Positions 34,278 through 42,773 of a DNA stretch of 64,000 bases are shown here, piece by piece. The translations under genes were made by a program, and so were the position numbers. This stretch comes from Lachnospiraceae bacterium (GTDB lineage: Bacteria > Bacillota > Clostridia > Lachnospirales > Lachnospiraceae), in assembly GCA_910575255.1 (NCBI GenBank), contig CAJTEM010000020.1, forward strand, positions 1-64,000, in the 5' to 3' direction. The notes beneath the pieces are model-generated. The model searched no databases and was not told the DNA's origin. It was given only the letters and a program-made list of their open reading frames with translations. Positions within the stretch are counted from its first letter, which is position 1, and each line of letters opens with the position of its first letter.

Positions 34278-34982
34278 ATGAATTGGATGTATGATATACT
34301 GGAGATAAAGGGCGTATACCGCAGAAGGAGAATTCGTGAATGGCTGGCCGGACATCGGTATTGTCAGGCACTGTGGTATCTGGCCTTCTTTTTGCCGGCT
34401 TTTTTCCTTACAGAGCGGATGGTGACACCAAAATATATCATTTCCTGCCCCCTGGATGCGGCGATCCCGTTTCATGAAACATTTATTGTGCTGTATTTAT
34501 TCTGGTTTGTGCTTCTGCCGGCCTCATGGCTGTATACTGCGGTTGTCAGCAAGGAGGATTTTCAGGATCTCTGTCTGATCATGTTCGGTGGTATGACAGT
34601 GGCGATCATCTCGTACTGGCTGTGGCCGAACGGAGTGGATCTGAGGCCGGGAATCGTGGGAGACGGAATCTGCGGCCGGCTGGTCAGCTGGATCCATGCC
34701 ATGGATACTCCGGGCAATGTGTGTCCGTCAATCCATGTATCTTCTTCGCTGTCCGTGGCAGTGGTGGCCTGCCGTTCCCGTGCATGGAAGGGGAAAATAT
34801 GGCAAAAGCTGGGAGTGTGCCTGGCAGTATGCGGGATTTGCCTGTCTACCATGTTTTTGAAGCAGCATTCGGTCGTGGATGTGTTCTGCGGCGCCCTGGT
34901 GACTGCTTTACTGGCGGTGCCGGTATACGGTCTGCCCTGGCGGAGATGGCTGCGGGGAAGCCGGATGGAGTTTTTCCTGTGA
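34278..34982 (+). CDS. PAP2-superfamily membrane phosphatase
   Basis: A 234-residue protein with about six membrane segments. The PAP2 motifs C2 and C3 appear as PSIHVSSS (about 152-159) and LKQHSVVDVFCG (about 194-205), giving the catalytic histidines; the KxxxxxxRP motif is not clearly kept. Such enzymes dephosphorylate phosphatidate, undecaprenyl pyrophosphate or similar lipids at the membrane. It follows the metallophosphoesterase and precedes scpA, probably in one transcript. Specificity is unknown, and the altered first motif lowers certainty about activity. Confidence 0.75.
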   Translation: MNWMYDILEIKGVYRRRRIREWLAGHRYCQALWYLAFFLPAFFLTERMVTPKYIISCPLDAAIPFHETFIVLYLFWFVLLPASWLYTAVVSKEDFQDLCLIMFGGMTVAIISYWLWPNGVDLRPGIVGDGICGRLVSWIHAMDTPGNVCPSIHVSSSLSVAVVACRSRAWKGKIWQKLGVCLAVCGICLSTMFLKQHSVVDVFCGALVTALLAVPVYGLPWRRWLRGSRMEFFL

Positions 34983-35027
34983 AGGCACTGCAGGATGGAA
35001 AGGAAAGGGCGGCAGGAGCAACAGAAG

Positions 35028-35822
35028 ATGGCGATTTCATATAAACTGGAGAAATTTGAGGGTCCGCTGGACCTGCTTTTACATTTGATCGATAAGAACA
35101 AAGTAGATATCTATGATATACCGATCGTGGAGATCACCCGTCAGTATCTGGACTACGTCAGCCACATGGAGCGCGAGGATTTAAATGTAGTCAGTGATTT
35201 TCTGGTAATGGCTGCTACCCTGCTGGATATCAAGTCGCGGATGCTGCTTCCGGCGGAGGTGAATGAAGAAGGCGAGGAGGAAGACCCGCGGGCAGAGCTG
35301 GTGGCGCGGCTGCTGGAATATAAGCGCTACAAGCTGATGGCTCAGGAGCTTCTGGATATGGAGGAGGATGCGCAAGGGGTACTTTTTAAGCAGCCCTCCA
35401 TACCGAAAGAGGTGGCGAAATATGAGCCGCCGGTGAATCTGGATGAGCTGCTTGACGGACTGACTCTGGCGAAGCTGAAGCGTATCTTTGAATCGGTGAT
35501 GAAACGGCAGCAGGATAAAGTGGATCCGATCCGCAGCACCTTTGGTACGATCCGCAAGGAACCGGTGAGTCTGGAGGCACGGATTCTGGATGTGATGCGG
35601 TATGCCAGAATGCGCCGCAGATTCAGCTTCCGGCAGCTGCTTGAACGGCAGGGAGATAAGCTGGAGATTGTGGTCACATTCCTGGCAGTCCTGGAACTGA
35701 TGAAGATTGGCAAGATCCATCTGGAACAGGAGAATATCTTTGATGATATGGAGATCGAGACATTGGAAGAGGAGGGCGACGAGACAGAGCTGGAGCTGGA
35801 TCTGTCCGGGCTGGAAGGATAG
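35028..35822 (+). CDS. scpA: Segregation and condensation protein A (kleisin)
   Basis: A 264-residue kleisin. The N-terminal FEGPLDLLLHLIDKNKVDIYDI is the ScpA signature that binds the SMC neck. The middle is acidic and the C-terminal winged helix ends in ELDLSGLEG. It bridges the SMC dimer and works with ScpB in chromosome organisation and segregation. An ATG at 35028 gives the usual N-terminus; an in-frame ATG 11 codons earlier has no ribosome site. scpB follows 67 bases later. Confidence 0.93.
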   Translation: MAISYKLEKFEGPLDLLLHLIDKNKVDIYDIPIVEITRQYLDYVSHMEREDLNVVSDFLVMAATLLDIKSRMLLPAEVNEEGEEEDPRAELVARLLEYKRYKLMAQELLDMEEDAQGVLFKQPSIPKEVAKYEPPVNLDELLDGLTLAKLKRIFESVMKRQQDKVDPIRSTFGTIRKEPVSLEARILDVMRYARMRRRFSFRQLLERQGDKLEIVVTFLAVLELMKIGKIHLEQENIFDDMEIETLEEEGDETELELDLSGLEG

Positions 35823-35889
35823 CCTTATGATATTGGCCTGTGGGCAGTAACAGGGAGAGAAGGTCAAAAAAGAAGAAAGGGTGACGGAT

Positions 35890-36711
35890 ATGGGAAACCC
35901 GTTTGATGACGAGGAGGAGTTTGATCTTGCCGCTGTGGAGGCGCGTCATGCAGAGATGGAGGCAGAGGCCCGTCTGGAGGCGGAGGCAGAGCAGCGGCAA
36001 AGGTGGGAGGAAGCAAAGAAAGCCGACGAGGCGAAAGAGGCAAAAGATGCAGAAGAAACGGATCTGACAAGAGGCAGTTATCCGGAGAGTGACTGGGAGG
36101 CAATCCTTGAGGCAGTATTGTTTACCATGGGCAATTCCGTGGGACTTGGTCAGCTGGCGATTGCCATCGGACAGAGCGAGAAGGTGGCAAGACGGGTGGT
36201 GGAGAATCTGCAGAGACGCTATGAGCAGGAGAACCGGGGAATGCAGATTCTTGAGCTGGAGGATGCTTTTCAGATGAGCACGAAGGCAAGATTCTATGAG
36301 AATCTGATCCGGGTGGCATCGGCGCCGAAAAAACACGTGCTGACAGAGGTAATGCTGGAAACGCTGTCGATTATTGCCTACAAACAGCCAGTGACGAAGC
36401 TGGAGATATCCAAGATCCGGGGCGTGTCCTCTGACCATGCGGTCAACCGTCTGGTGGAGTATGATCTGGTAGGAGAGGTGGGACGCCTTGACGCACCGGG
36501 AAGGCCAGCCCTGTTTGCAACCACGGAGGAATTTCTGCGGCGGTTTGGGATTGGAGCCATGGCGGATCTTCCCAGCATGAATCCGGAGCAGGAGGAGGAG
36601 ATCCTTCAGGCCGTGGAGGAGGAGCTGCAGCTGAAGCTGAATGAGCAGGGGGAGATACTGGAAGCGGAGGGGATGATTCAGCCTACGGCGGATCCCTCTG
36701 CTGAGCAGTGA
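35890..36711 (+). CDS. scpB: Segregation and condensation protein B
   Basis: A 273-residue protein whose ScpB core of two winged helices begins near residue 60 (EAILEAVLFTMGN) and includes ETLSIIAYKQPVTK and IRGVSSDHAVNRL. The first 60 residues are an unusual Glu/Ala/Lys-rich, likely helical extension not found in short ScpB proteins; the Glu-rich C-terminus is typical. An alternative GTG start lies three codons earlier. It partners ScpA and SMC in chromosome segregation. Confidence 0.9.
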   Translation: MGNPFDDEEEFDLAAVEARHAEMEAEARLEAEAEQRQRWEEAKKADEAKEAKDAEETDLTRGSYPESDWEAILEAVLFTMGNSVGLGQLAIAIGQSEKVARRVVENLQRRYEQENRGMQILELEDAFQMSTKARFYENLIRVASAPKKHVLTEVMLETLSIIAYKQPVTKLEISKIRGVSSDHAVNRLVEYDLVGEVGRLDAPGRPALFATTEEFLRRFGIGAMADLPSMNPEQEEEILQAVEEELQLKLNEQGEILEAEGMIQPTADPSAEQ

Positions 36712-36741
36712 TGCGTCAGCATAGGATAAACGGGTTTTTCC

Positions 36742-36811
36742 TTGACTAGATTTTGATAACATGGTACTATTTGTTCATGACAGAGGCAGAGGAAAGACGG
36801 CTCTGTCATGA
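36742..36811 (+). promoter_or_regulatory. dut promoter with leader hairpin
   Basis: TTGACT (36742-36747) and TACTAT (36765-36770) are 17 bases apart. An 11-bp perfect stem follows directly, tcatgacagag (36775-36785) with ctctgtcatga (36801-36811), without a T run. It starts almost at the expected first transcribed base, so it may protect the 5' end of the mRNA or serve as a binding site. Confidence 0.6.
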
Positions 36812-36866
36812 AAGGATAAGAGAGTGCACCTTGGGAGCGTTCTTGGAGACAAAGGAGGCAAAAGCG

Positions 36867-37301
36867 ATGCCAAAGATCCGGATCCGATATTGGAATGAAC
36901 GGATGGCGAGATTGAATTATATAGACGGCAAGTCAGACTGGATCGATTTGCGTGCTGCCGAAGATGTGACATTGAAAGCAGGGGAGTTCCGGTTGATTCC
37001 GCTGGGAATTTCCATGGAGCTTCCGGCTGGCTATGAGGCCCATGTGGTTCCTCGAAGCAGCACATATAAGAATTTTGGGATCATTCAGACGAATCATATG
37101 GGTGTGATTGATGAGAGCTATTGCGGAGATCAGGATCAATGGTTTTTTCCGGCCTATGCATTGCGGGATACTCAGATACGGGAGGGAGACCGGATCTGTC
37201 AGTTCCGGATCATGGAGCATCAGCCGGAGATCCGGTTTGAAGAGGTGAAGAGTCTGGGACACGAGGACCGGGGCGGAATCGGAAGTACCGGCAGAAAGTG
37301 A
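36867..37301 (+). CDS. dut: dUTP diphosphatase (trimeric dUTPase)
   Basis: A 144-residue protein. The dUTPase motifs are visible: [41 protein letters not shown] and C-terminal [10 protein letters not shown]. It hydrolyses dUTP to dUMP and pyrophosphate, keeping uracil out of DNA. The start at 36867 follows AAAGGAGG; the frame runs upstream through the leader hairpin but without a site. The TPR protein gene follows after nine bases with a GTG start, so they are probably co-transcribed. Confidence 0.93.
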   Translation: MPKIRIRYWNERMARLNYIDGKSDWIDLRAAEDVTLKAGEFRLIPLGISMELPAGYEAHVVPRSSTYKNFGIIQTNHMGVIDESYCGDQDQWFFPAYALRDTQIREGDRICQFRIMEHQPEIRFEEVKSLGHEDRGGIGSTGRK

Positions 37302-37310
37302 TGGAGAATT

Positions 37311-38399
37311 GTGAACGATTACGGAAGATATAAGGAACGGAGCAAAAAGAGCAGTCCGCGGCGGATGGCGGCAGGACAAAGCCAGAGGCAGGATCCTGCC
37401 ATGCGTAACCGGAGCGCTTCTTCTACGGAACGAAGGGGGACAGGAAGCGGCAGACGCAGTTCCTCCGCCCGGTATGAGAATATGCGGCAGGAGGGATCTT
37501 ACCGAGGCGGCGATCGGCAATCCGGCAGAAGGATGATGGAAGATGAGCGTGCACGGATGCGGAGACGTGCGAAGAAGAGAAAACGTCGGCGTCAGAGAAG
37601 GATCGTGCTGGGAGTGATCTCTCTGGCAGTGCTTTTTCTGGTGGGTTGGGCTGTTTATGGCTTTTTGAATCATCGTCGGGAGACGAAAAAGCAGGAATTT
37701 TTAAAAGCAGGAATTGAAAAGCTGGAACAGGAAAGCTATGAGGAAGCTATTTCCCGGCTGGACGAAGCGCTTCAGTGGTCAAAAGGCAAAGTGGGGGAAT
37801 TTGAAACGACTGTGCTTTTGTACCGGGCAGAGGCGGAATTCCGGCTGGAGGATTACAGTGCGGCACAGAATACGTATCAGATTCTCTGTGATACCGATGC
37901 GGAGAATACGGAATATAAAAAGGGTGTCGCTTACTGTATGGTAAAGAAGGGCGAATATAATGAAGCGCTGGCTTTAGGGGTGATCGACGGTTATGTCTGT
38001 AACCTGAAGGCGGTAGAGCAGATGAATGCCGGCGAATACGATGTGGCTCTGGAGTGGATTGAGAAAGGCAAGGCCGCCGGGGATTCCCCGCAGGATTTGA
38101 TGTTTAATGAAGCGGTGGCATGGGAGAACAAAGGAGATTTCGCTAAAGCACTGGAGCTTTTTGAGGCGTATGCGGCACAGTACGGAACGGATGAAAATGT
38201 AGAACATGAGCTGACTTTTCTGAGAAGCCGGCAGGGCAGCACATCAGCGGATGCAGAAGCTATTGACAGCAGTGGGGCGGAAGGTGAAATCGGGCAGGAT
38301 AACATGGATGCCACAGAGGACCCTGGCAGCAGTGAGACATCAGGCGCAGAGGAAAGCAGTACGGATCCCGAGACGTCCAAGGCCGCTGAAGCGGCTTAG
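37311..38399 (+). CDS. Membrane-anchored tetratricopeptide-repeat protein
   Basis: A 362-residue protein with a GTG start. Residues 1-100 are Arg/Lys/Ser/Gly-rich and disordered, ending in a KKRKRRRQRR cluster. One membrane segment follows (about 100-120) with the charge pattern placing the rest outside. TPR-like units (about 130-300) such as EQESYEEAISRLDEAL and KALELFEAYAAQYG are visible, and the tail is Ser/Glu/Thr-rich. A basic inner tail plus external TPR suggests a scaffold, perhaps for division or wall proteins. No family is assigned. Confidence 0.7.
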   Translation: MNDYGRYKERSKKSSPRRMAAGQSQRQDPAMRNRSASSTERRGTGSGRRSSSARYENMRQEGSYRGGDRQSGRRMMEDERARMRRRAKKRKRRRQRRIVLGVISLAVLFLVGWAVYGFLNHRRETKKQEFLKAGIEKLEQESYEEAISRLDEALQWSKGKVGEFETTVLLYRAEAEFRLEDYSAAQNTYQILCDTDAENTEYKKGVAYCMVKKGEYNEALALGVIDGYVCNLKAVEQMNAGEYDVALEWIEKGKAAGDSPQDLMFNEAVAWENKGDFAKALELFEAYAAQYGTDENVEHELTFLRSRQGSTSADAEAIDSSGAEGEIGQDNMDATEDPGSSETSGAEESSTDPETSKAAEAA

Positions 38400-38461
38400 A
38401 AAAGAGGGATGAGCAACGAGAGAAAAGGATCCAAGGGAGTGAAAGATCGACAGGAGTGAAA

Positions 38462-39748
38462 ATGGCAGAATTGATTGAAATAGGATCTGTGGAGGAACGG
38501 GTGATCCTGATTGCGGCAGATGTGGGGGACGGAAGTGATGCCGCCGCCTCCCTGAAGGAACTGGAGGAGCTGGTGGATACGGCAGGCGCCATGACCGTAG
38601 ACAAGATCATTCAGAACAGGGAGAATATCCATCCTGGCACTTATCTGGGGAAGGGGAAGCTGGATGAAGTAAAGGAACGTCTCTGGGAGCTGAATGCCAC
38701 GGGAGTGGTATGCGATGACGAGCTTTCTCCGGCACAGTTGCGCAACCTGGAGGATGTGCTGGATACGAAGGTTATGGATCGCACGATGGTGATTCTGGAC
38801 ATTTTTGCTGCACGAGCCAGTACCAGTGAAGGAAAGATACAGGTAGAGCTTGCGCAGCTGAAATACCGGGCGGCACGTCTGGTAGGTCTGCGCAATTCAC
38901 TGTCTCGTCTTGGCGGCGGTATCGGAACCCGGGGGCCGGGTGAGAAGAAGCTGGAGATGGATCGACGCCTGATTCATGAGCGGATCGGACAGCTTAAGTC
39001 AGAGCTGGCAGAGGTCAGACGCCACCGGGAGGTACAGAGGAAGCAGAGAGAGCGTGCGCATACCCCGGTAGCTGCTATCGTAGGCTATACGAATGCAGGA
39101 AAATCCACGCTGCTGAATCGTCTTACAGGAGCCGGAATTTTGGCGGAGGATAAGCTTTTTGCCACTCTGGACCCGACTACCCGGGTTTTAGATCTGGAAA
39201 GCGGTCAGAAGATCCTACTGACCGATACGGTAGGTTTTATCCGTAAACTTCCGCATCATCTGGTAGAGGCGTTTAAAAGCACTCTGGAGGAGGCAAAATA
39301 CAGTGATATAATTCTGCATGTGGCAGACAGCTCCAATCCGCAGATGGATATGCAGATGCATGTGGTCTATGAAACTCTGCGGGAGCTGGGAGTCAATGGG
39401 AAAACCGTGGTAACGGTATTCAATAAGATGGATCAGGTGAGAGAGGAACAGTTTCCCCGGGACTTGCATTCCGATTATCAGGTGCGGATCTCGGCAAAGA
39501 CCGGTCAGGGGCTTTCTGATCTTTTGAACACTCTGGAATTGATTCTGAGAAATCAGAATATTTATCTGGAGCGGGTATTTTCCTATCAGGAAGCAGGGAA
39601 GATTCAGCAGATCCGAAGGTATGGCGAGCTTTTGGAGGAGGAGTACCGGGAAGATGGAATCGCGGTCAGGGCCTATGTGCCGGCAGAGCTGTTTGCGGGA
39701 TTACAGTCAGGGACAGGGGAGGAAAAACAAGATGGATTGGGAACGTAA
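38462..39748 (+). CDS. hflX: GTPase HflX
   Basis: A 428-residue GTPase. The HflX N-terminal domain (including GTYLGKGKLDE and RLGGGIGTRGPGEKKLE) is followed by the G domain: G1 GYTNAGKST, G3 DTVGFI, G4 NKMD and a C-terminal domain. It binds ribosomes and can rescue or split stalled 70S particles. The ATG at 38462 has AGGAG upstream; a GTG six bases earlier is an alternative. A small membrane-protein gene overlaps its end. Confidence 0.93.
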   Translation: MAELIEIGSVEERVILIAADVGDGSDAAASLKELEELVDTAGAMTVDKIIQNRENIHPGTYLGKGKLDEVKERLWELNATGVVCDDELSPAQLRNLEDVLDTKVMDRTMVILDIFAARASTSEGKIQVELAQLKYRAARLVGLRNSLSRLGGGIGTRGPGEKKLEMDRRLIHERIGQLKSELAEVRRHREVQRKQRERAHTPVAAIVGYTNAGKSTLLNRLTGAGILAEDKLFATLDPTTRVLDLESGQKILLTDTVGFIRKLPHHLVEAFKSTLEEAKYSDIILHVADSSNPQMDMQMHVVYETLRELGVNGKTVVTVFNKMDQVREEQFPRDLHSDYQVRISAKTGQGLSDLLNTLELILRNQNIYLERVFSYQEAGKIQQIRRYGELLEEEYREDGIAVRAYVPAELFAGLQSGTGEEKQDGLGT

Positions 39749-40145
39749 AATGACGATGGATTCTGTCCGGTATTTTGTGCTGGGTGTTGCGATTGTGATA
39801 CTCCTGGCAATTATTCTGTTCAATCCAATCGAGATACCGAATTATGACCACTGGTTTGTGGAGATCCAGGTGGTGGAAAAAGAAGTAAAGGAAATTAACG
39901 GGGATAAGGTTTATCTGCTTCATTGTGAAGACAGCGAGGGAAAACAGGATATTTATGAGATTGCCAAAGAAGCAATCGGAGAACGATTCGAGGAACCAGG
40001 CGTATTTCGGGAGATCAAAACCGGTAAATATTACAAATTCCAGATCGGAAAGGCAGAAGAATTCGGAGCTTATTATCCCTGTGTATGCGGGGCAGTGAAG
40101 CTGATTGAAGGATTCAGTGAGACAACAGCAGGCCAGAATCACTGA
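39732..40145 (+). CDS. Small membrane-anchored protein, unknown function
   Basis: A 137-residue protein. A single membrane segment (about 12-30) is followed by about 105 residues outside, of beta-rich character (VEIQVVEKEVKEINGDKVYLL, KYYKFQIGKAEEFG), with a CVCG near the end. The start overlaps the hflX stop by 17 bases and has GGGGAGG upstream, so it is translationally coupled to hflX. I do not recognise a family; it might be a small periplasmic OB-fold-like domain. Confidence 0.6.
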   Translation: MDWERKMTMDSVRYFVLGVAIVILLAIILFNPIEIPNYDHWFVEIQVVEKEVKEINGDKVYLLHCEDSEGKQDIYEIAKEAIGERFEEPGVFREIKTGKYYKFQIGKAEEFGAYYPCVCGAVKLIEGFSETTAGQNH

Positions 40146-40164
40146 ATATATTGGAGAATGTGAG

Positions 40165-40195
40165 AAAAAAGCCGGAGTCAATTACTGACTCCGGC
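40165..40195 (-). terminator. Terminator overlapping the stop codon of the GntR gene
   Basis: gccggagtca (40171-40180) pairs with tgactccggc (40186-40195) around a five-base loop. On the minus strand TTTTTT follows at 40170-40165. The stop codon of the regulator (40178-40180) lies within the stem. It can also stop transcripts coming from the convergent hflX side. Confidence 0.8.
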
Positions 40196-40888
40196 AATAT
40201 GGTTCAGCATATTCGTCATCGCCTCTTCAGGACTCTGATTGCGTATGGCATCCAGAATGGCCTGATGCATAAAAATCATCTGTTCCAATGTTCCGGAAAG
40301 GGCGGAAATATTCGAGAGAGCTTCCTGAGTCTCGATCTCGCAGGACTCGGCAATGGCAGCCATGGCAGTAATCATCAAAGGATTGTGGGTATAGGCTGCC
40401 ACAGTCTCATGGAAACTTCGGTCAAGAGAAGAAATCAGCTCGAAACGGTTGTCCTGCTTTGCGGCAATCAGCTGGTTCTGGATCAGCTGCAGCTGGCCGC
40501 ATTCCTTGGACGTTGCCCGTTCAGCTGCCAGAGCGGCAGTCTGTCCCTCCAGCATCAGACGGAATTCCAGAAAATTCTCCTGACTGGCGCCATGGATAAC
40601 AGCCTTTAGAGGAGTTGCCTCCAGGATGACAGAATAGCTGTTGACTACCGTACCTCGTTTGGTACGAGTCACATAACCGGATAATTCCAGTCCTTTGTAG
40701 GCTTCGCGGATTGTACTTCTGCCAATCGACAGCTGTTCACAAAGCACGGTCTCGTTGGGAAAAACATATCCTTCAGGAAGTTCTCCGCTTTGAATCAGTT
40801 GACTGATTTTTTCGTATATCATGTCAGACATATTCTTTTGCGGACGTAAATTCAATAGATCCTGTAATTGGTTCATTGGATTGGGCAT
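40178..40888 (-). CDS. GntR-family regulator, FadR subfamily
   Basis: A 236-residue protein. The N-terminal winged helix (about 20-90) shows the GntR signature LPEGYVFPNETVLCEQLSIG and then RSTIREAYKGLE. The C-terminal helical FCD domain (about 100-230) holds Asp and His residues that bind metal and a carboxylate ligand. A start four codons later is possible. Upstream on the minus strand lie a short palindromic element and a quite A/T-rich stretch. No target gene is adjacent or divergent, so the ligand and regulon are unknown. Confidence 0.87.
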   Translation of the reverse strand: MPNPMNQLQDLLNLRPQKNMSDMIYEKISQLIQSGELPEGYVFPNETVLCEQLSIGRSTIREAYKGLELSGYVTRTKRGTVVNSYSVILEATPLKAVIHGASQENFLEFRLMLEGQTAALAAERATSKECGQLQLIQNQLIAAKQDNRFELISSLDRSFHETVAAYTHNPLMITAMAAIAESCEIETQEALSNISALSGTLEQMIFMHQAILDAIRNQSPEEAMTNMLNHIAGVSN

Positions 40889-40949
40889 GAGACAGATCCC
40901 CCTCTTTGTGTGTTGTCATACAAATTCCATTATAATATGGAAATATCTG

Positions 40950-41075
40950 GTTGTCAAATACCTTTGCTATTTAGTTGGGAGAAGGGATATTCAGCGTGAA
41001 AACAAGGGGAGATCCGTAGTGGCTCTCCCCTTGTTTTCATACGTACCTTTTGCTAAAACTTAACCAAATAACATG
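40950..41075. repeat. Minimal palindromic element
   Basis: The ends are those of the dispersed palindromes (ctatttagttggg left; cgtaccttttgctaaaac and ttaaccaaataacat right). Between them lies only one 16-bp stem, tgaaaacaaggggaga (40997-41012) with its complement (41024-41039). The middle arms and central motif are absent. The left flank gggatattcagcgtg is shared with the element at 48110. Confidence 0.75.
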
Positions 41076-41159
41076 GATTCTTGAGTTATCTATCTGTTGT
41101 CCGTATATCTGTTGTCATACAAGGTGTAATTTGATGCTAAAAATTCTCTGTCATTTCCC

Positions 41160-42434
41160 TTATCCATACAATTCTCCGATACCAGACACAGCCACATAGA
41201 TATGAGATATTTTGTACCAGGTCGCAAAATCAATTACTCCGGTCTGAGGAAGGCCAAAAACTGATTGGAAGGTTCGTACTGCTCTTGCGGTTGCCGGACC
41301 ATAAATGCCGTCAGGAGTAATTCCGGGAATAGCAGAATAGACGGTGGAGATTGCGTCCAGCTGTTCTTGTACCTGACGGACCTTTTGACCGGAAGAACCC
41401 AAATCCAGGTTATAGCCGGGCCAGGAAGCAGGGATTCCGGAGATTTCTTCCGCAGTGTTGATGTACATATTATCCCCATAAAAATTGCGGATAATTTCGA
41501 TCGGGCTGTATCCCTGTTCTCCCAGATCGCAGGAGCCCCATTGGGTCATCCAGCCCCGGTGCAGACACTGAACCTGCCTGCCGTCACAATATTGTGTCAG
41601 AATCGGCTGACGGACATCCGGCCGAGACAGATAATTATCAAATATTTCGTCTACAATGACAGAAATGCTTTCATAAATATTCCTGCCATAGATCCATTTA
41701 TGATCAAAAGCAGTGGAAGAGGTGATGGTAAAATCATACCCACGGTTCCGATAGTGTTCCGTGTAAACACGATTCATGGTAAAGCTCATGATGGCAAGTA
41801 CATTGGCCGTGATCGTAGACTGCGGCCAGGTGGCATAGATCTCACTGGAAGCGACATTTTTGATATAATCCCGATAAGGAACATAATAGTTTTTGGCAGT
41901 GGAATCCGTGGGGACCCCGTCATGGACTACGATGGTCTGAGGTACGACTACCCGGCTGAGAACGATTTCCCCGCTTTCCCCTACCGGCTGAATCTCCGGC
42001 TCAGCAATTTTAGGAGGGTAATTGCCATAAAGGGTATGATCCGGAATCACAATCGGATTTTCCACTGGCTCCGGGTCTGTTTCCGGCTCAAGACGTACCG
42101 GCTGGATGGCAGTAATCGTCGGGAGGATTTCTGTGCCGGAAATATAGGCTGTTTGAAAGCCCGGGGCTGAAATCTGCAGATTATATTCAGAATAGGGTTG
42201 CTGATCCTGTGGCTGCAGGCTGTAATCCAGAGGCGGTGCAGAAAGCGAAATTTGTTCTGTCTGTCCAGAATTGTCGGTGCTGACACTTTCGATGGTTTTT
42301 TCTGGTTCTCCGGCATATGAAATCGAGACGGTAGCATTTTTTATGGGAAAATTATTTTCGATATTGACGACATTTACCTGCAGAAACCCCTGGGCAGGAG
42401 TATCCGTTTCCATAGCTGAAATATTTTTTTTCAT
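41160..42434 (-). CDS. SpoIID-like protein with C-terminal peptidoglycan-binding domain
   Basis: A 424-residue protein without an evident signal peptide. Residues 15-110 look like a beta-sandwich of the carboxypeptidase-regulatory type (LQVNVVNIENNFPIKNATVSISY). Residues 185-290 resemble the SpoIID/LytB lytic-transglycosylase fold: NVASSEIYATWPQSTITANV is like the VxxEMPxSWPxEALKAQAVAAR signature with the catalytic Glu, then AFDHKWIYGRN. Residues 345-412 are a PG-binding-1 domain (LGSSGQKVRQVQEQLDAI, DGIYGPATARAVRTFQS). It may process spore or cell-wall glycan. It is a single gene; absence of an export signal fits expression inside the sporulating cell, but this is inference. Confidence 0.7.
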   Translation of the reverse strand: MKKNISAMETDTPAQGFLQVNVVNIENNFPIKNATVSISYAGEPEKTIESVSTDNSGQTEQISLSAPPLDYSLQPQDQQPYSEYNLQISAPGFQTAYISGTEILPTITAIQPVRLEPETDPEPVENPIVIPDHTLYGNYPPKIAEPEIQPVGESGEIVLSRVVVPQTIVVHDGVPTDSTAKNYYVPYRDYIKNVASSEIYATWPQSTITANVLAIMSFTMNRVYTEHYRNRGYDFTITSSTAFDHKWIYGRNIYESISVIVDEIFDNYLSRPDVRQPILTQYCDGRQVQCLHRGWMTQWGSCDLGEQGYSPIEIIRNFYGDNMYINTAEEISGIPASWPGYNLDLGSSGQKVRQVQEQLDAISTVYSAIPGITPDGIYGPATARAVRTFQSVFGLPQTGVIDFATWYKISHIYVAVSGIGELYG

Positions 42435-42494
42435 GAAGACCTCGACAGGGAATGGTTATAGAATATATATGTGCCGGCAGAGGAGAAAATGACA

Positions 42495-42545
42495 TCGGGC
42501 TTGCGGTTCTCCCCTTGTTCCAAGGCGTACCTTCTGGAACTTCAC
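42495..42545. repeat. Remnant of a palindromic element end
   Basis: gcggttctccccttgttcc then aaggcgtaccttctggaac matches the right outer arm and end box of the dispersed palindromes. The other arm is missing. It lies between the SpoIID-like gene and the carAB promoter. Confidence 0.6.
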
Positions 42546-42574
42546 CCCTTAAAAAAAGAATTTCTAATTACCGC

Positions 42575-42603
42575 TTGCAATACAGAAGGAAATCATGTAT
42601 AAT
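42575..42603 (+). promoter_or_regulatory. carAB promoter
   Basis: TTGCAA (42575-42580) and TATAAT (42598-42603) are 17 bases apart. The transcript would have a leader of about 165 bases before carA. That leader contains short GC-rich inverted repeats (near 42640-42720) but no motif that I can assign to PyrR or another known control element. Confidence 0.7.
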
Positions 42604-42773
42604 TTTATCAATTTGGGCAAAAATCCGGCTTTCGTATCCCGGCGCCCTTCTAGGGAGAAGGTAATACTGCCTCCTGCGCACTATATGACACAGGAACAGC
42701 CGCGGCAAGGCAGGTGATCGCTTGTTTCGGCAATCCTCATGACAATGGATAAAGAAAGGACTGATTCCCACTT

